A stretch of 64,000 nt of DNA from NCBI GenBank assembly GCA_936432065.2, contig OW386286.2:20023179-20087178 (forward strand), written 5' to 3'. A model generated the notes under the pieces. That model saw only the letters and a program-made list of their open reading frames with translations, was not told where the DNA came from and did no database searches. Position 1 is the first letter of the stretch. Each line of letters begins with the position of its first letter. Positions 31,345 through 41,055 of the stretch are shown piece by piece. Origin of the DNA: Rutpela maculata. Taxonomy: Eukaryota > Arthropoda > Insecta > Coleoptera > Cerambycidae. The translations under genes and the position numbers were made by a program.

Positions 31345-32109
31345 CAGGGTGTATCAGCTAAAAGTCCCCGGGTCATTATCTCGTAAAATAATAAAGATAT
31401 TTAAAATTTGTACATCTCGGATAATTGACACCAAAAAAGGTCTTAAATAACTGCAGTTAAAATTGTTTCTTCGCAGTGCACAGAGATGGCGCTGAGGGAG
31501 AAATTATTTTTCGATGGCTGGAACCTTGAAACATGATTCATACTATTAATGAATAAATTGTGAATAATTTTGACTATGTAAAAAATTTTGTAAATACCAG
31601 CCGTTTTGGAGCTACATGAATTTTTCTCTCCATTTTTTGTCTCTGTAAATTTTGAAAATTCCTGTAACTTTTCTGTTTATATGTAATTATAGAAATTTTC
31701 AAAATATGTAATAATATAAGAAGTGTGGAATATAATAAGATAAAAGTTCTAAGTAATTGATGTTCTAAAATGATAAACAGAAAAATTACAGAAGTTTTCA
31801 AAATTTACAGAGACAAAAAATGAAGAAAAAAATTCATGTAGCTCCAAAACGGCTGCTATTAACAAAATTTTTTACATAATCAAAATTATTCACAATTTAT
31901 TCATTAATCGTATGAATCGTGTTTCAAGATTCCAGCCATCGAAAAATAATTTCTCACCGCAGCGCCATCTCTGTGCACTGCGCAGGAACAATTCTAACTG
32001 CAGTTATTTAAGACCTTTTTTGGTGTGAATTATCCGCGATTTACAAATTTTAAGCATCTTTTTTATTTTACGAGGTAATGGCCTGTGGACTTTTAGCTGA
32101 AACACCCTG
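31345..32109. mobile_element. Mariner-like foldback MITE with TATA/TA flanks
   Basis: A 765-bp element that is one long imperfect palindrome. It begins cagggtgtatcagctaaaag and ends with the inverse (cttttagctgaaacaccctg). TATA lies on both sides (31341-31344 and 32110-32113), consistent with a TA target duplication. The arms share agatggcgctgagggagaaa-type text and ctgcagttatttaagacctt. CAGGGTGT ends and a TA target suit Tc1/mariner-type MITEs. Confidence 0.8.
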
Positions 32110-33126
32110 TATATCTTTTATTGTTTTGGGAATGTATAATATATATGCGTTTAAATTCGATGAATCTTTACGATGCCACACTTTACACGCTTCCTTTTCA
32201 CATTCTATAAAAGATAGACATGTGCTTTTACTGATTTTGGAATGTAATTCCTTACAACTTTGTGTTTACATGTTTTTTATATCGCTTACAATTTTGGCAG
32301 CGTTGTCATTTTAATGCGTGTTTTGTCAGAAGTGCAACATATATTTAGGTGTTTTTTGCAATATTTGCATGATTTTTAAGTTTAAATCGGCCATTTTGAA
32401 TCCATCATTTTCAGTTTTGCTATTATAATGTCAACATCGTAATCAGTGAATTCGAAACCTCTTATATGAATTTTGATGTAATTTTATCACTGAAATTGTT
32501 TGAGTTATCCCAGCTGCAAAATATTTCTTCATAAAATATTGTTTTTTTGGATTTTTCAAAAAAAAAAATTATTTGCACACTTTTTTAACGGGTAAACTTT
32601 TAAACTGGTTATTCTTAGAGTACGTTGCAAAAGGTTTCATTCAAATCCCTCAAGTTCAAAGTATTTCCGTAATAACGCCACTTGACAAAAAACAAATTTG
32701 GTTATTTTGCTTGCCCTAAATTCAGTTATTATACACCCTTCATATATATATAAAAATATTTAACGTATGTATTTATTTAATTAACAAGTATACATATATA
32801 CCTTACATAGAACTGGCTATAAAACATTACATTATAATAAGAATGATACATATACATATACATTATACATATGTGCAAAGTTGTCTAATATAAATTTGGC
32901 GAATATTTATACATTTTGTAAAATATTGAATGTAGGTATTCTTAAAAGCTAGGATAAAAGTAATAAAAACAGCTAAAAATATGGCATTGTGGAAATATTG
33001 ACTATAACACCTAAAGTAAAAATAAAAAAAGCTAAAATATGGCTTCTGAAAATATCGTGGCCATAACATATAAGGTAAATAATAGAAAATGGTATTGTAT
33101 AAAATTGGGGTTATTAATAGTAAATA
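32110..33126. other. AT-rich non-coding stretch downstream of the LITAF terminal exon
   Basis: No gene recognised. Since the LITAF exon is on the minus strand, its 3' untranslated region should lie at the right-hand end of this stretch. The words around 32990-33080 (aaatatggc...aaatattg) are locally repeated. Confidence 0.45.
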
Positions 33127-33229
33127 TTAGTTATCGAATTTTCCTAGATATGCTCTACAATTTGGACAGTAATGATTTTGGCTTTGGCAGGAATCGACGC
33201 AGTATGGAATGCAGCAGCAAGGGTAGCAT
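33127..33229 (-). CDS. LITAF-domain gene, terminal exon
   Basis: Right after an acceptor (poly-T then cag, AG complement at 33230-33231) the frame reads CYPCCCIPYCVDSCQSQNHY then CPNCRAYLGKFDN and stops at TAA (33127-33129). This is the second half of a LITAF domain: the end of the hydrophobic helix, then the H.CP.C zinc knuckle and the short L-G tail. It begins with one base completing a codon, matching the phase-2 end of the exon at 60801-60948; joining them gives a Gly codon at the boundary, as expected for the LCLFG-C transition. The stop and splice site are intact. Confidence 0.88.
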
Positions 33230-33507
33230 CTGAAAAAAAAAACAGAAACAATTACTTTTTATTCATATTGACGATTTCTGTAAAATGTTTAAAGAAGTTG
33301 ATGAAGCAGATGCTACAATTAAGGAAGAAATGACATTATTAGAGATCGCCACCACATAAATGAATGATGTGGGATGTATCTGAAACGATGATTCGCATTT
33401 TGAACATCAAAAGTGTTACATTGTTTGTAATGGTATCTTTGTTTAATTAATTTTAAACATCATAATAGACATAGATACAAACGCTGTACTTGTTTCCTTC
33501 CTAAAAA
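33230..33507. other. Intronic stretch
   Basis: No gene recognised; presumably the 3' part of the LITAF intron. Confidence 0.4.
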
Positions 33508-33733
33508 GGGATCTTCAGACGATCCAATCAACCAACCGACCTTCTCGGTACACTTTGAAGATTGCCATGCGAACTCGTATCAGTGAGCTGGTCTGCTGGA
33601 GCCAACTTTGTCGGTACGCTTTGAAGGCGCTGAAATTTCAGCAGACCAGCTCACTTTTACAAGTTGTCATGGCAACTTTCAAAGTGTACGGAGAAGGTTG
33701 GTTGGTTGGGTGGTTGGATCGTCTGTAGACCCG
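33508..33733. repeat. Foldback MITE, 226 bp
   Basis: Inverted ends gggatcttcagacgatccaa and ttggatcgtctgtagaccc, continuing inward with tcaaccaaccgaccttctc... and its inverse, and a shared tacactttgaa...gccatg segment. The inner part has a second palindrome around gagctggtctgctgg. No transposase. Confidence 0.85.
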
Positions 33734-33842
33734 TTAATAAAATTATACCGTCTGCGTCTATAGAAATGAGTTTTTTTAATGAATAACTAGTATTCCAACA
33801 TAACTTCACCATTCTAAAGGGGATAAAATAGATTAGCTTTTA

Positions 33843-34187
33843 TAAACCCGTCAAAATAGACATTCAAGGTTACAACAATTCGCATAGAGCTGAAAATTGG
33901 TAGGAATGTTGGGAACACCATTATACATGAAATGTGAAAAGTCCTTATCGATCCCATATCTGCAAAAAAAATTACTTAAGGTCAAAGTTCGCAAATATGG
34001 GGTTTTTGATTTTTCAGCCAAACGGTAAGTTTTATCATAAAAATAGGCCGGACAAAAATTGTAGATCGTACAATTATCTATAAAAATTGCTCTTACACTT
34101 TTTTTTCCTAATAATCACCATTTCTGAGATATAGCGATTCAAAAAGTTGAAAAAGTTGTGTTCTCCATAATATGCACGAGTACGCGC
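33843..34187 (+). repeat. Left long TIR of copy G
   Basis: Inverted against 35776-36121. Shared landmarks are attcgcatagagctgaaaa, tgaaatgtgaaaagtcct, ggtcaaagttcgcaaatatg, ttttatcataaaaatagg and aaaaagttgtgttctccata. Confidence 0.88.
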
Positions 34188-34469
34188 CTATATACATCAC
34201 TGGACCCGTAATTCAAGTAAAAATATTGGTCTGTGTAACTTATACGTACAAATTGTACGATTCTGGGAATATAAACACAAAAGAAACCCAGTCCCTCATT
34301 TTATATGCCCGTATAACCTTGAGCAGCATCTGTCTGCTATTCAATTGTCCGCGTGGCAACGCTCGTATACCTGCTCCTTTTTCAAAGGCCTAAACGAAAT
34401 ACCATTAGTCTTGAACGTTCCTTCGTAGTGAAAACACGTGGTTATTGCTAATATTTCCTAACAAATAAA

Positions 34470-35604
34470 ATGTCACAATTTTGCTTCATTTGTACTAAAC
34501 CTCTGACTGAAAGTGAAATTGTTACTGTTGATCGTGGCATGAAGACGTTGATTGATGCAAGTGTTGAAAGAGGTGATGAATTTCCGGAATACCTGAAAGA
34601 CCAGAAATCTGTGACAATTCATGTGCAGTGTCGTAAAAAGTAAACTCGAAAGAGCACTATTGCTGCAGTTAAAAGACAACACGAAGAAGAACAAGTCAGT
34701 ACATCTAAAATAAGTCCTTCACGTACTAGAGTACGCGTAAGTGAATCAGCTTTTTGTTTTAAACAATGTTGCTTATTTTGCAGCAATGAAAAGAAAAAAG
34801 CACCGGATTTTCGGCGTAAAATTTTTAAAGTAACTACACTTTCATTCAAAGAATCTATTCTGAAAGTAGCTCAGACTCGTTCTGATGATCTAGCCAAAGC
34901 TGTTACTGCTCGAATTGGGTTTGAATATGATTTAGTTGCTGCTGAGGCTAAGTATCATAATGATTGTTACAATTCCTTCTTGAAACCGACCACTGGGTGT
35001 AAAGTCGGTCGTCCTTAAGATCAAGCTACGAATCTTGCAATGGAAGAAATATTTACATACATTGAAAATAGCGATGACAGTCAGTTTACATTAGACGAAT
35101 TAAAAAATATTTGCAAAAATTCAGCTTTAGACAACAGAACCATTAAGATACGATTAAAGTTGAGGTATGGCGATAAAATTATTTTAACTGAAAAATCAGG
35201 AACATCAACATTCATATGTTTTATTGATAATCACCATGATATTCTTAATCAAAAAAAAAATCAAATGAAAAAGCAATCATTCGAAAAGGGATTCAATCTG
35301 CAGTATTTGATAATTCTAATTACCTCCCACCAGGTCATATGTTTGAAGATGTTAACAGTGAAATTTCACTGACTTATTTTTTGTAGCGAGTTATTCTAAA
35401 AAATAAACGATTAAATATTTAGAACATTTAAAATTAGTATGCACAAATATTAGCCATAGTATTATGACTGCTGTTCGGCCTAGGTCTTTCAAATCCAAAT
35501 TACAATTATAATTTACTTGTATCCATCAGGAAGAAGAAGAAGGAAGAGAAGAAGAAGACATTACACTTGAAGTTCCATTAGATAATTATCAATCAGACGA
35601 ATAG
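34470..35604 (+). pseudogene. N-terminal part of the Academ-like family protein, copy G
   Basis: It starts MSQFCFICTKPLTESEIVTV at a plausible start codon (34470). The N-terminus shows two zinc-ligand pairs, CFIC...VQCR and CCLFC...YHNDCY (34470-34985). In-frame stops occur at about 34640 and 35016. The frame continues at 35040 with MEEIFTYIENSDDSQFTLDE, KIRLKLRYGDKIILTEKSGT, and in a shifted frame EKAIIRKGIQSAVFDNSNYL with FEDVNSEISLTYFL. A further block (about 35455-35500) reads IMTAVRPRSFKSKLQ. It then jumps to an acidic tail (EEEEGREEEDITLEV, stop 35602-35604). This order and these motifs agree with the N-terminal third of the protein whose centre is copy D. Several stops make it non-functional. 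Confidence 0.7.
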
Positions 35605-35775
35605 TTTTCCCCAATTAGTCATAATTCACACCGCTTTCATCATTCCCATTAGTACCATTTTTTATTTAATACAATATTATTTAATTAAACAGGACCACAA
35701 TAGATCGTGGAATAGACCTACCGGGGAAACCACGTTAAAAAAAACACGCCAAGTATACTACCTCACAGGTGGCGT

Positions 35776-36121
35776 GGAAACGTGTGCATATTATGGAGAA
35801 CACAACTTTTTCAACTTTTTGAATTGCTATATCTCGGAAATGGTGATTCTTAGGGAAAAAGTGTAAGAACATTTTTGATAGCAAATTGCATGATCTACAA
35901 TTTTTGTCTGACCTATTTTTATGATAAAATTTACAGTTTGGCTGAAAAATGCAAAAAACCCATATTTGCGAACTTTGACCTTGAATATATTTTTTTTGCA
36001 GATGTGGGATCGATGAGGACTTTTCACATTTCATTTATAATGAACATTCGTACCAGTTTTCAGCTCTATGCGAATTATTGTAAGCTTACCCCCATTTTTT
36101 GAGCTATTTTGATCGGGTTAT
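35776..36121 (-). repeat. Right long TIR of copy G
   Basis: The inverted partner of 33843-34187, ending gatcgggtta. Confidence 0.88.
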
Positions 36122-36243
36122 TAAAGTATTTGAGTGTATTTCATGTGTGTATTAAAATGCCATTTAAATTTCCTTTAATTCTATAAAGACAGACATAACC
36201 ATTTTAATGCAGGATTTTTTAACATCACATTTCAAACTCTTTT

Positions 36244-36321
36244 ACTTCCACATCCAGTGGAAGTATAGTAACGACAAAAAATTTTTTAAAAATTTTTATT
36301 GCTCAAATAGGCTTAGAATGT
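36244..36321 (+). mobile_element. HINE-like repeat, copy b, left piece
   Basis: It starts acttccacatccagtggaag and runs to agaatgt, where the Gypsy element is inserted. It continues at 41336. The target duplication atgt (36318-36321 and 41336-41339) is shared. Confidence 0.85.
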
Positions 36322-36579
36322 TATAGCGTTATCGCTATAAATAAAATGAAAATGGAAGTTAATATACGTATATTTGTTATTAATACATGTTCATATTTTA
36401 TATGATTTTGGTATTTTTTAAGTAGATTGATATTTTATTTTTATATCGAATGTTTTTATTTTTCTTAGCGACTCCATGGAAACTTCTCCATTATGGATCG
36501 AGTTTTCCTTTTTGTTTCTTAGCGACTCAATGGAAACTTCTCGCTTTTGGAAGTGAGTGAGTCGCTATAGTCGCTATAT
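36322..36579 (-). repeat. 3' LTR of the Gypsy/CsRn1-like element
   Basis: A 258-bp repeat identical to 41078-41335 but for about one base (aaaatgaaaatgg against aaaattaaaatgg). The ends are tatagcg...cgctata, a 7-bp inverted terminus instead of the usual TG...CA. The interior has a duplicated word ttagcgactc(c/a)atggaaac. Confidence 0.92.
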
Positions 36580-36580
36580 A

Positions 36581-36590
36581 CACCCCCTCG
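36581..36590 (-). other. Polypurine tract
   Basis: On the minus strand the sequence cgagggggtg lies immediately before the 3' LTR, the position of the plus-strand primer. Confidence 0.75.
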
Positions 36591-36606
36591 TTAAAAAAGA
36601 AAATAG

Positions 36607-37773
36607 TCAATCAATCAACGTGTCGATTGCAAAACGTACTTTTTTAATCGGGGTAGGCAAAGTGTCACATCTGTCAACTAATACAAAAGCCGGTTTAACC
36701 CTATCAATATTGACAGTTATGACTTTGGCTCCTTTCTTAAAGGTAAATAACTTATCTGAACGAGATAAAACTTTAAACGGTCCTTCATATAAAGGAGTAA
36801 ATGAACGTTTTAAACGTTCAATGCGAACGAAAATAAAATCGCAAGAGGCAAGATCTGAACTAACAAAAGTTTTGTAATTGCCATGCGAAGTTGGAGGAAC
36901 AAATTTTAAATTATTAAAATAAATGCGTAATTTGTCAATGAAATAAGGAATATCTGGGGAATTATACGATTCAACGAAAAATTCGCCAGGTAAACGAAGG
37001 GTTTGACCATATATGAGTTCAGCAGGTGAACATTGCAGATCTTCCTTGGGAGTTGTCCTAAATGCTAATAAAATGATGGGTAATTCATCTGTCCAATGTG
37101 ATGTATTGGCTCTAGCTAACAAGGAAGTTTTAAGTGAGGGATGAAATCTTTCAATTAAAGAGTTGCCTTCTGGGTGATATGGAGTTGTACGTATTCTATG
37201 AAAACCTAAAAACTTTGCAAATTCATTAAATAATCTTGACTCGAATTGTACTCCTTGATCAGTCGTTACTGACAAGGGAACACCGAAACGACAAACAAAG
37301 TTTTGAAATAAAGTACGTGCAACTGTTTCTGCTGTGATGTCGCGAAGAGGGTACGCTTCCGGCCACCTAGTGAATCGTTCAATCACCGTAAGAATGTAAG
37401 AGTTACCTTTGGATGGAGGTAATGGTCCTACCAAATCTATGTGGATGTGGTCGAATCTGATTTTCGGAATGGTGAAGTTTCCGAGAGCACTTCGCGTATG
37501 TCGACTGACTTTGACAGCTTGACAGTTAATGCACGATTTTGACCATAAATTGCAATCTGTGTTCATTTTCGGCCAAAAATAGTTATTTGAAATCAACAGT
37601 CTAGTGGCTTTAATACCAGGATGAGATAAGTTGTGAAAAATATCGAATATCGTTCGTCTGTAAACAAGTGGGACAAAAGGTCTGACTTTTGCACGAGAAA
37701 CATCACACCAAATAAAATCATTTGAATCTGGAATTTGTATCTTTTTTAAAATGAAATTGGTTTTAGTTAGTGA
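36607..37773 (-). CDS. Integrase part of Gypsy pol
   Basis: It is read in the same frame as the RT-RNase H part after a TAA (37774-37776 on the plus strand). It holds an HHCC zinc domain (HNLSHPG... then CINC, in the first 100 residues), a D,D-35-E core (IHIDLVGPLPPSKGN; SVTTDQGVQF; GNSLIERFH) and a C-terminal region with LIYGQTLRLPGEFF and YEGPFKVLSRSD. The first Met at 37596 lies inside the zinc domain and is unlikely to be the true start: the open frame reaches up to the stop codon. Catalytic residues are intact. Confidence 0.9.
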   Translation of the reverse strand, partial: SLTKTNFILKKIQIPDSNDFIWCDVSRAKVRPFVPLVYRRTIFDIFHNLSHPGIKATRLLISNNYFWPKMNTDCNLWSKSCINCQAVKVSRHTRSALGNFTIPKIRFDHIHIDLVGPLPPSKGNSYILTVIERFTRWPEAYPLRDITAETVARTLFQNFVCRFGVPLSVTTDQGVQFESRLFNEFAKFLGFHRIRTTPYHPEGNSLIERFHPSLKTSLLARANTSHWTDELPIILLAFRTTPKEDLQCSPAELIYGQTLRLPGEFFVESYNSPDIPYFIDKLRIYFNNLKFVPPTSHGNYKTFVSSDLASCDFIFVRIERLKRSFTPLYEGPFKVLSRSDKLFTFKKGAKVITVNIDRVKPAFVLVDRCDTLPTPIKKVRFAIDTLID

Positions 37774-39729
37774 TTATTTATCCGACAATAAATAGTTGAG
37801 ATTTGAATCTTTCTCCTGAGCTTCACTAAGCAACTTTAGGTCAAAGTTAACATTAAAGAAGGGAGAATTTTTAAGTTGAAGTGGTAAAATATCTTGTTTT
37901 AAGGAAGAAGTGTCGTAAATACGTGACAAGCTGTCAGCTATTATATTATGTTTTCCTTTAACATGTTGTATTTTACAAGAAAATTGAGCTATGTATTCTA
38001 AATGACGTATTTGACGAGGAGATCTTTCTGCTTTTGTGAATAAAGCGTTGATTAAAGGTTTGTGATCTGTAAAACAATTAAACTTTCGACCTTCAAGTAT
38101 AAACTTAAAATGTTTAATTGCAGTATATAATGCTAAAAGTTCTTTGTCAAAAACCGAATAATTGGTTTGTGCTGTGGTTAATTTACGGGAAAAGAATGCT
38201 AAAGGAGCAAGAAATCCCTTATTATCTTTTTGCTCTAAAACTGCACCCATGGCAAGGTTAGAACAATCTACTGAGAGAGATAAGATAGTATCGTCATTAT
38301 TGCAAGGATGAGCTAAAACTACTGCATTACTTATTGCGTCTTTGGCTTTCGAAAATCCGTCTAAACATTGATCAGGCCAACTATTTATCTTTGTAATTTT
38401 ATCATGAGATAAACTGTTACAAAGAGAATATAGGGGAAGTAATATTTCAGCAAAATGAGGTATGAAACGATGATAAAAATTCACCATACCTATGAAACGT
38501 TGTAGTTGTTTGAGAGTTGTCGGTAAAGGGAAATTATTAATGACTTCGACTCTCTCAGTTGATGGTAAAATACCTGATGAAGAGATGTGATGACCTAAAA
38601 AGGTTAAATTGTCAACTCCCAAGATACATTTAGATGGTTTAATGTTAATTCCGTATGTGTCTAATCTCTTGAAAACCTTTTCCAAATGTTCCAAATGTTG
38701 TACATCTGATTGACTTGCGATTAATATATCATCCAAATAGACGAAAACGAAAGGTAAATTGACAAGTACTTCATTCATAAAACGTTGGAAAGTTTGACCA
38801 GCATTGCGTAGACCAAAAGGCATGCGGGAAAATTCAAACAGTCCGAATGGAGTTGTTATAGCTGTCTTATAAACGTCATTTTCAGCGACAGGTATCTGAT
38901 GGTACGCTCGCACTAAATCAATCTTGGAGAAAATAGTGCAGCCGTGCAACTGAGAGCTAAAGTCGTGGATATGAGGTAATGGATATCTGTCTGGAATGGT
39001 AATCGTATTTAGTTGTCGATAATCTCCACAAGGTCTCCAGTCATTCTCTTTTTTCGCCACTAGATGGAGTGGAGAAGAAACTTGAGAAGATGATGGTTTG
39101 CAGATACCTAATTCTACCATGTTATTAAATTCTGTTTGAGCTATTTTAAATTTAAGATTGTCTAATCTACGAGGTCGTGAAAAAGGTAAATGACCTTCAG
39201 TAACTATATGATGTACAATAGAATGTTTAATAGGTACATTGTAATCTGGGGAACTAATTAAATTAGGAAATTGTAAAAGTAATTTGTTATATTTATCTGT
39301 CAAAGGAAATAATTTAAGTGAATCTAATCTACAATTGTCTAAAGGACTATTTTTAATAAAACAATTAACTGACAAATTAGTCTTGTTATCAATTATTCGA
39401 GCTCCTTTAAGATCGACAACTAAACCAAAATGAGACAAGAAATCTGCTCCGACTATCGGTATGTCAACGTCTGCTATATTGAAAACGAAAGGAAATAATC
39501 TACGTAAGTTTAGATTGACTTTTAACAATTTCTTACCGTATGTAAAAATGGTTGAACCGTTAGCCGCGGTTAATATCGTATCGAAATTCTTTTTTAAATC
39601 TGTGAAAGCATTGCGTGGCACCACAGATAAATCGGCACCAGTGTCAATTAGGAAGTTCAGGTTGTTAGATCTATCGTAAATAAAAAGTCGACGACGTTTG
39701 CTGTTAGAAATGTCAAAATCAGACGTCAT
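37774..39729 (-). CDS. Protease-reverse transcriptase-RNase H part of Gypsy pol
   Basis: 651 residues. The aspartic protease motif LIDTGADLSVVP (39634-39645 for the DTGA codons) lies near residue 28. The RT has KKENDWRPCGDYRQLN, FSKIDLVRAYHQIPV, FGLFEFSRMPFGLRNAGQTF and FVYLDDILIAS with the catalytic YLDD (38728-38739). RNase H has LSVDCSNLAMGAVLEQKD, FDKELLALYTAIKHF and TDHKPL, with GKHNIIADSLSR near the end. It ends at TAA, after which the integrase continues in the same frame. The annotated Met follows the gag stop by six codons in the gag frame. Confidence 0.93.
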   Translation of the reverse strand: MTSDFDISNSKRRRLFIYDRSNNLNFLIDTGADLSVVPRNAFTDLKKNFDTILTAANGSTIFTYGKKLLKVNLNLRRLFPFVFNIADVDIPIVGADFLSHFGLVVDLKGARIIDNKTNLSVNCFIKNSPLDNCRLDSLKLFPLTDKYNKLLLQFPNLISSPDYNVPIKHSIVHHIVTEGHLPFSRPRRLDNLKFKIAQTEFNNMVELGICKPSSSQVSSPLHLVAKKENDWRPCGDYRQLNTITIPDRYPLPHIHDFSSQLHGCTIFSKIDLVRAYHQIPVAENDVYKTAITTPFGLFEFSRMPFGLRNAGQTFQRFMNEVLVNLPFVFVYLDDILIASQSDVQHLEHLEKVFKRLDTYGINIKPSKCILGVDNLTFLGHHISSSGILPSTERVEVINNFPLPTTLKQLQRFIGMVNFYHRFIPHFAEILLPLYSLCNSLSHDKITKINSWPDQCLDGFSKAKDAISNAVVLAHPCNNDDTILSLSVDCSNLAMGAVLEQKDNKGFLAPLAFFSRKLTTAQTNYSVFDKELLALYTAIKHFKFILEGRKFNCFTDHKPLINALFTKAERSPRQIRHLEYIAQFSCKIQHVKGKHNIIADSLSRIYDTSSLKQDILPLQLKNSPFFNVNFDLKLLSEAQEKDSNLNYLLSDK

Positions 39730-39747
39730 AGAATTATCAAACTTCAG

Positions 39748-40695
39748 TCATCTTTGAGAATTATCAGATTTTTTACAATTCTTACTGAATTTGCACCATT
39801 CACCTCCACAACGATAGGCATTGGTACCATAAAGTTGATGGTAGTAACAAATAGTATTGTCTGTACGATCAAATTTATTGGAAACATTATTACGGCTGGG
39901 TGAACGATTGCGATTAGTGGTACGAGTTTGTGAATTGCTTCTACTTTTGCAATTGTTGCAGCATGAAGTAGAAGGTTGAGGCTCGAAGGATTGATTGGAA
40001 AGTCTGGATTCTAAAGAGTTTAATCGAGAATTAAAAATTTCTTGTTTTTGTAATACTTGATTAATTGAATCATGGAAAGTGATTGAAAAATTTTTGATAG
40101 TGGTAGTTAAATCTGATAACGGGGTGGACTCAGAGTCAAGAGGATTTTTGGAGTACGATGCAACCATTGAATTTTGACAGGACTCCCAGATCTGATCTGC
40201 AATATCTAGAATCTCTTTTGTGTCTGTTTTCCCTGAAGCTGTAATGGCAATATATACTGTTTGAGGTAAACGTCTTTTCCATAGCTTTATCAATAAATCT
40301 TGACTAACCATGCTGAATCCTCCAACCATATTCAGCATGGATCTATAGAAATCTGAAGGTTTCAGATCGCCCATTTGGGAACCTGATAACAGATCATTCA
40401 GACGTTTTTCCTCACTCGATGATAAACGTGAAATTAAAACTTTCTTTAAATTTATATAGAGATCCGTTTCCGGGGGATTAGATATTATGTCGTATATATT
40501 ATCTATCACATCTAATGGCAAATTAGCTATAACCTGATCATACTTTTTCTTATCATTGACAATTTTTGCAACAGAAAACTGTGATTCAATCTGGGTAAAC
40601 CAAATTTCTGGTTTTGATTTCCAGAATGGGGGTAATTTGACAGAGGTGACATAATGGGTTTGAGGAAAATCCTCGTCTGAAGGTTGTCTTTGCAT
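39748..40695 (-). CDS. Gag polyprotein of the Gypsy/CsRn1-like element
   Basis: 315 residues, starting MQRQPSDEDFPQTHYV. The first half (residues about 15-170) resembles the conserved CsRn1-type capsid segment (VKLPPFWKSKPEIWFTQIES, FRSMLNMVGG-like). The C-terminus has C-x2-H-x9-C-x4-C (CYYHQLYGTNAYRC, then EWC), a CHCC knuckle rather than the common CCHC. It ends at TGA (39748-39750) followed by CTG; pol continues in the same frame. Confidence 0.9.
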   Translation of the reverse strand: MQRQPSDEDFPQTHYVTSVKLPPFWKSKPEIWFTQIESQFSVAKIVNDKKKYDQVIANLPLDVIDNIYDIISNPPETDLYINLKKVLISRLSSSEEKRLNDLLSGSQMGDLKPSDFYRSMLNMVGGFSMVSQDLLIKLWKRRLPQTVYIAITASGKTDTKEILDIADQIWESCQNSMVASYSKNPLDSESTPLSDLTTTIKNFSITFHDSINQVLQKQEIFNSRLNSLESRLSNQSFEPQPSTSCCNNCKSRSNSQTRTTNRNRSPSRNNVSNKFDRTDNTICYYHQLYGTNAYRCGGEWCKFSKNCKKSDNSQR

Positions 40696-41055
40696 AACTA
40701 ATCGATTTTGATTGATTGATTGATTTACTACTCTCTTAGATAAAAAAGGAAATGTACTTTAACTCACTCACCGACAGATGACAGTACTTGTAATGTACAA
40801 CTTCAGTTGATTGAATTAGGAAATTACCATAAATTATAGGAACATCTATTCAAATTTGGAACCTCTATTCAAAATTCATCGGAAAATTCTTCTCTTCATA
40901 AAATGGTCAATTTATAACGGTAGTTGATATATTGAATCTCTTCTGGTATATATTTATCACGTTGGACATAAAATTTTCACTTCTGGCATATATTTATGAC
41001 GTTGGACATACAATTTTCACGTCTGGCATATATTTATCACGTTGGACATAAAATG
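40696..41055 (-). other. 5' leader of the Gypsy element with 40-bp triplicate repeat
   Basis: Three tandem 40-bp units (40941-40980, 40981-41020, 41021-41060), each containing ctggcatatatttatcacgt-like text followed by tggacata, run directly into the primer-binding site. Confidence 0.85.

Larger units (their letters stand above)
33843..36121 (+). mobile_element. Long-TIR DNA transposon, Academ-like, copy G (internally deleted)
   Basis: Inverted terminal repeats of about 345 bp (33843-34187 and 35776-36121) enclose a plus-strand gene remnant (34470-35604). Termini read taaacccgtcaaaatag on the left and taacccgatcaaaatag on the right (complement), unlike B and C, so G is a different subfamily. 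The target duplication is ambiguous (ttat/ttaa or TA). The gene has N-terminal and perhaps extreme C-terminal sequence but lacks the centre. Confidence 0.8.

Noticed and set aside
33508..33733. Possible miRNA precursor from the long hairpin
   Set aside because: A 226-bp two-level palindrome with TIR-like ends is better explained as a MITE; no small RNA data.
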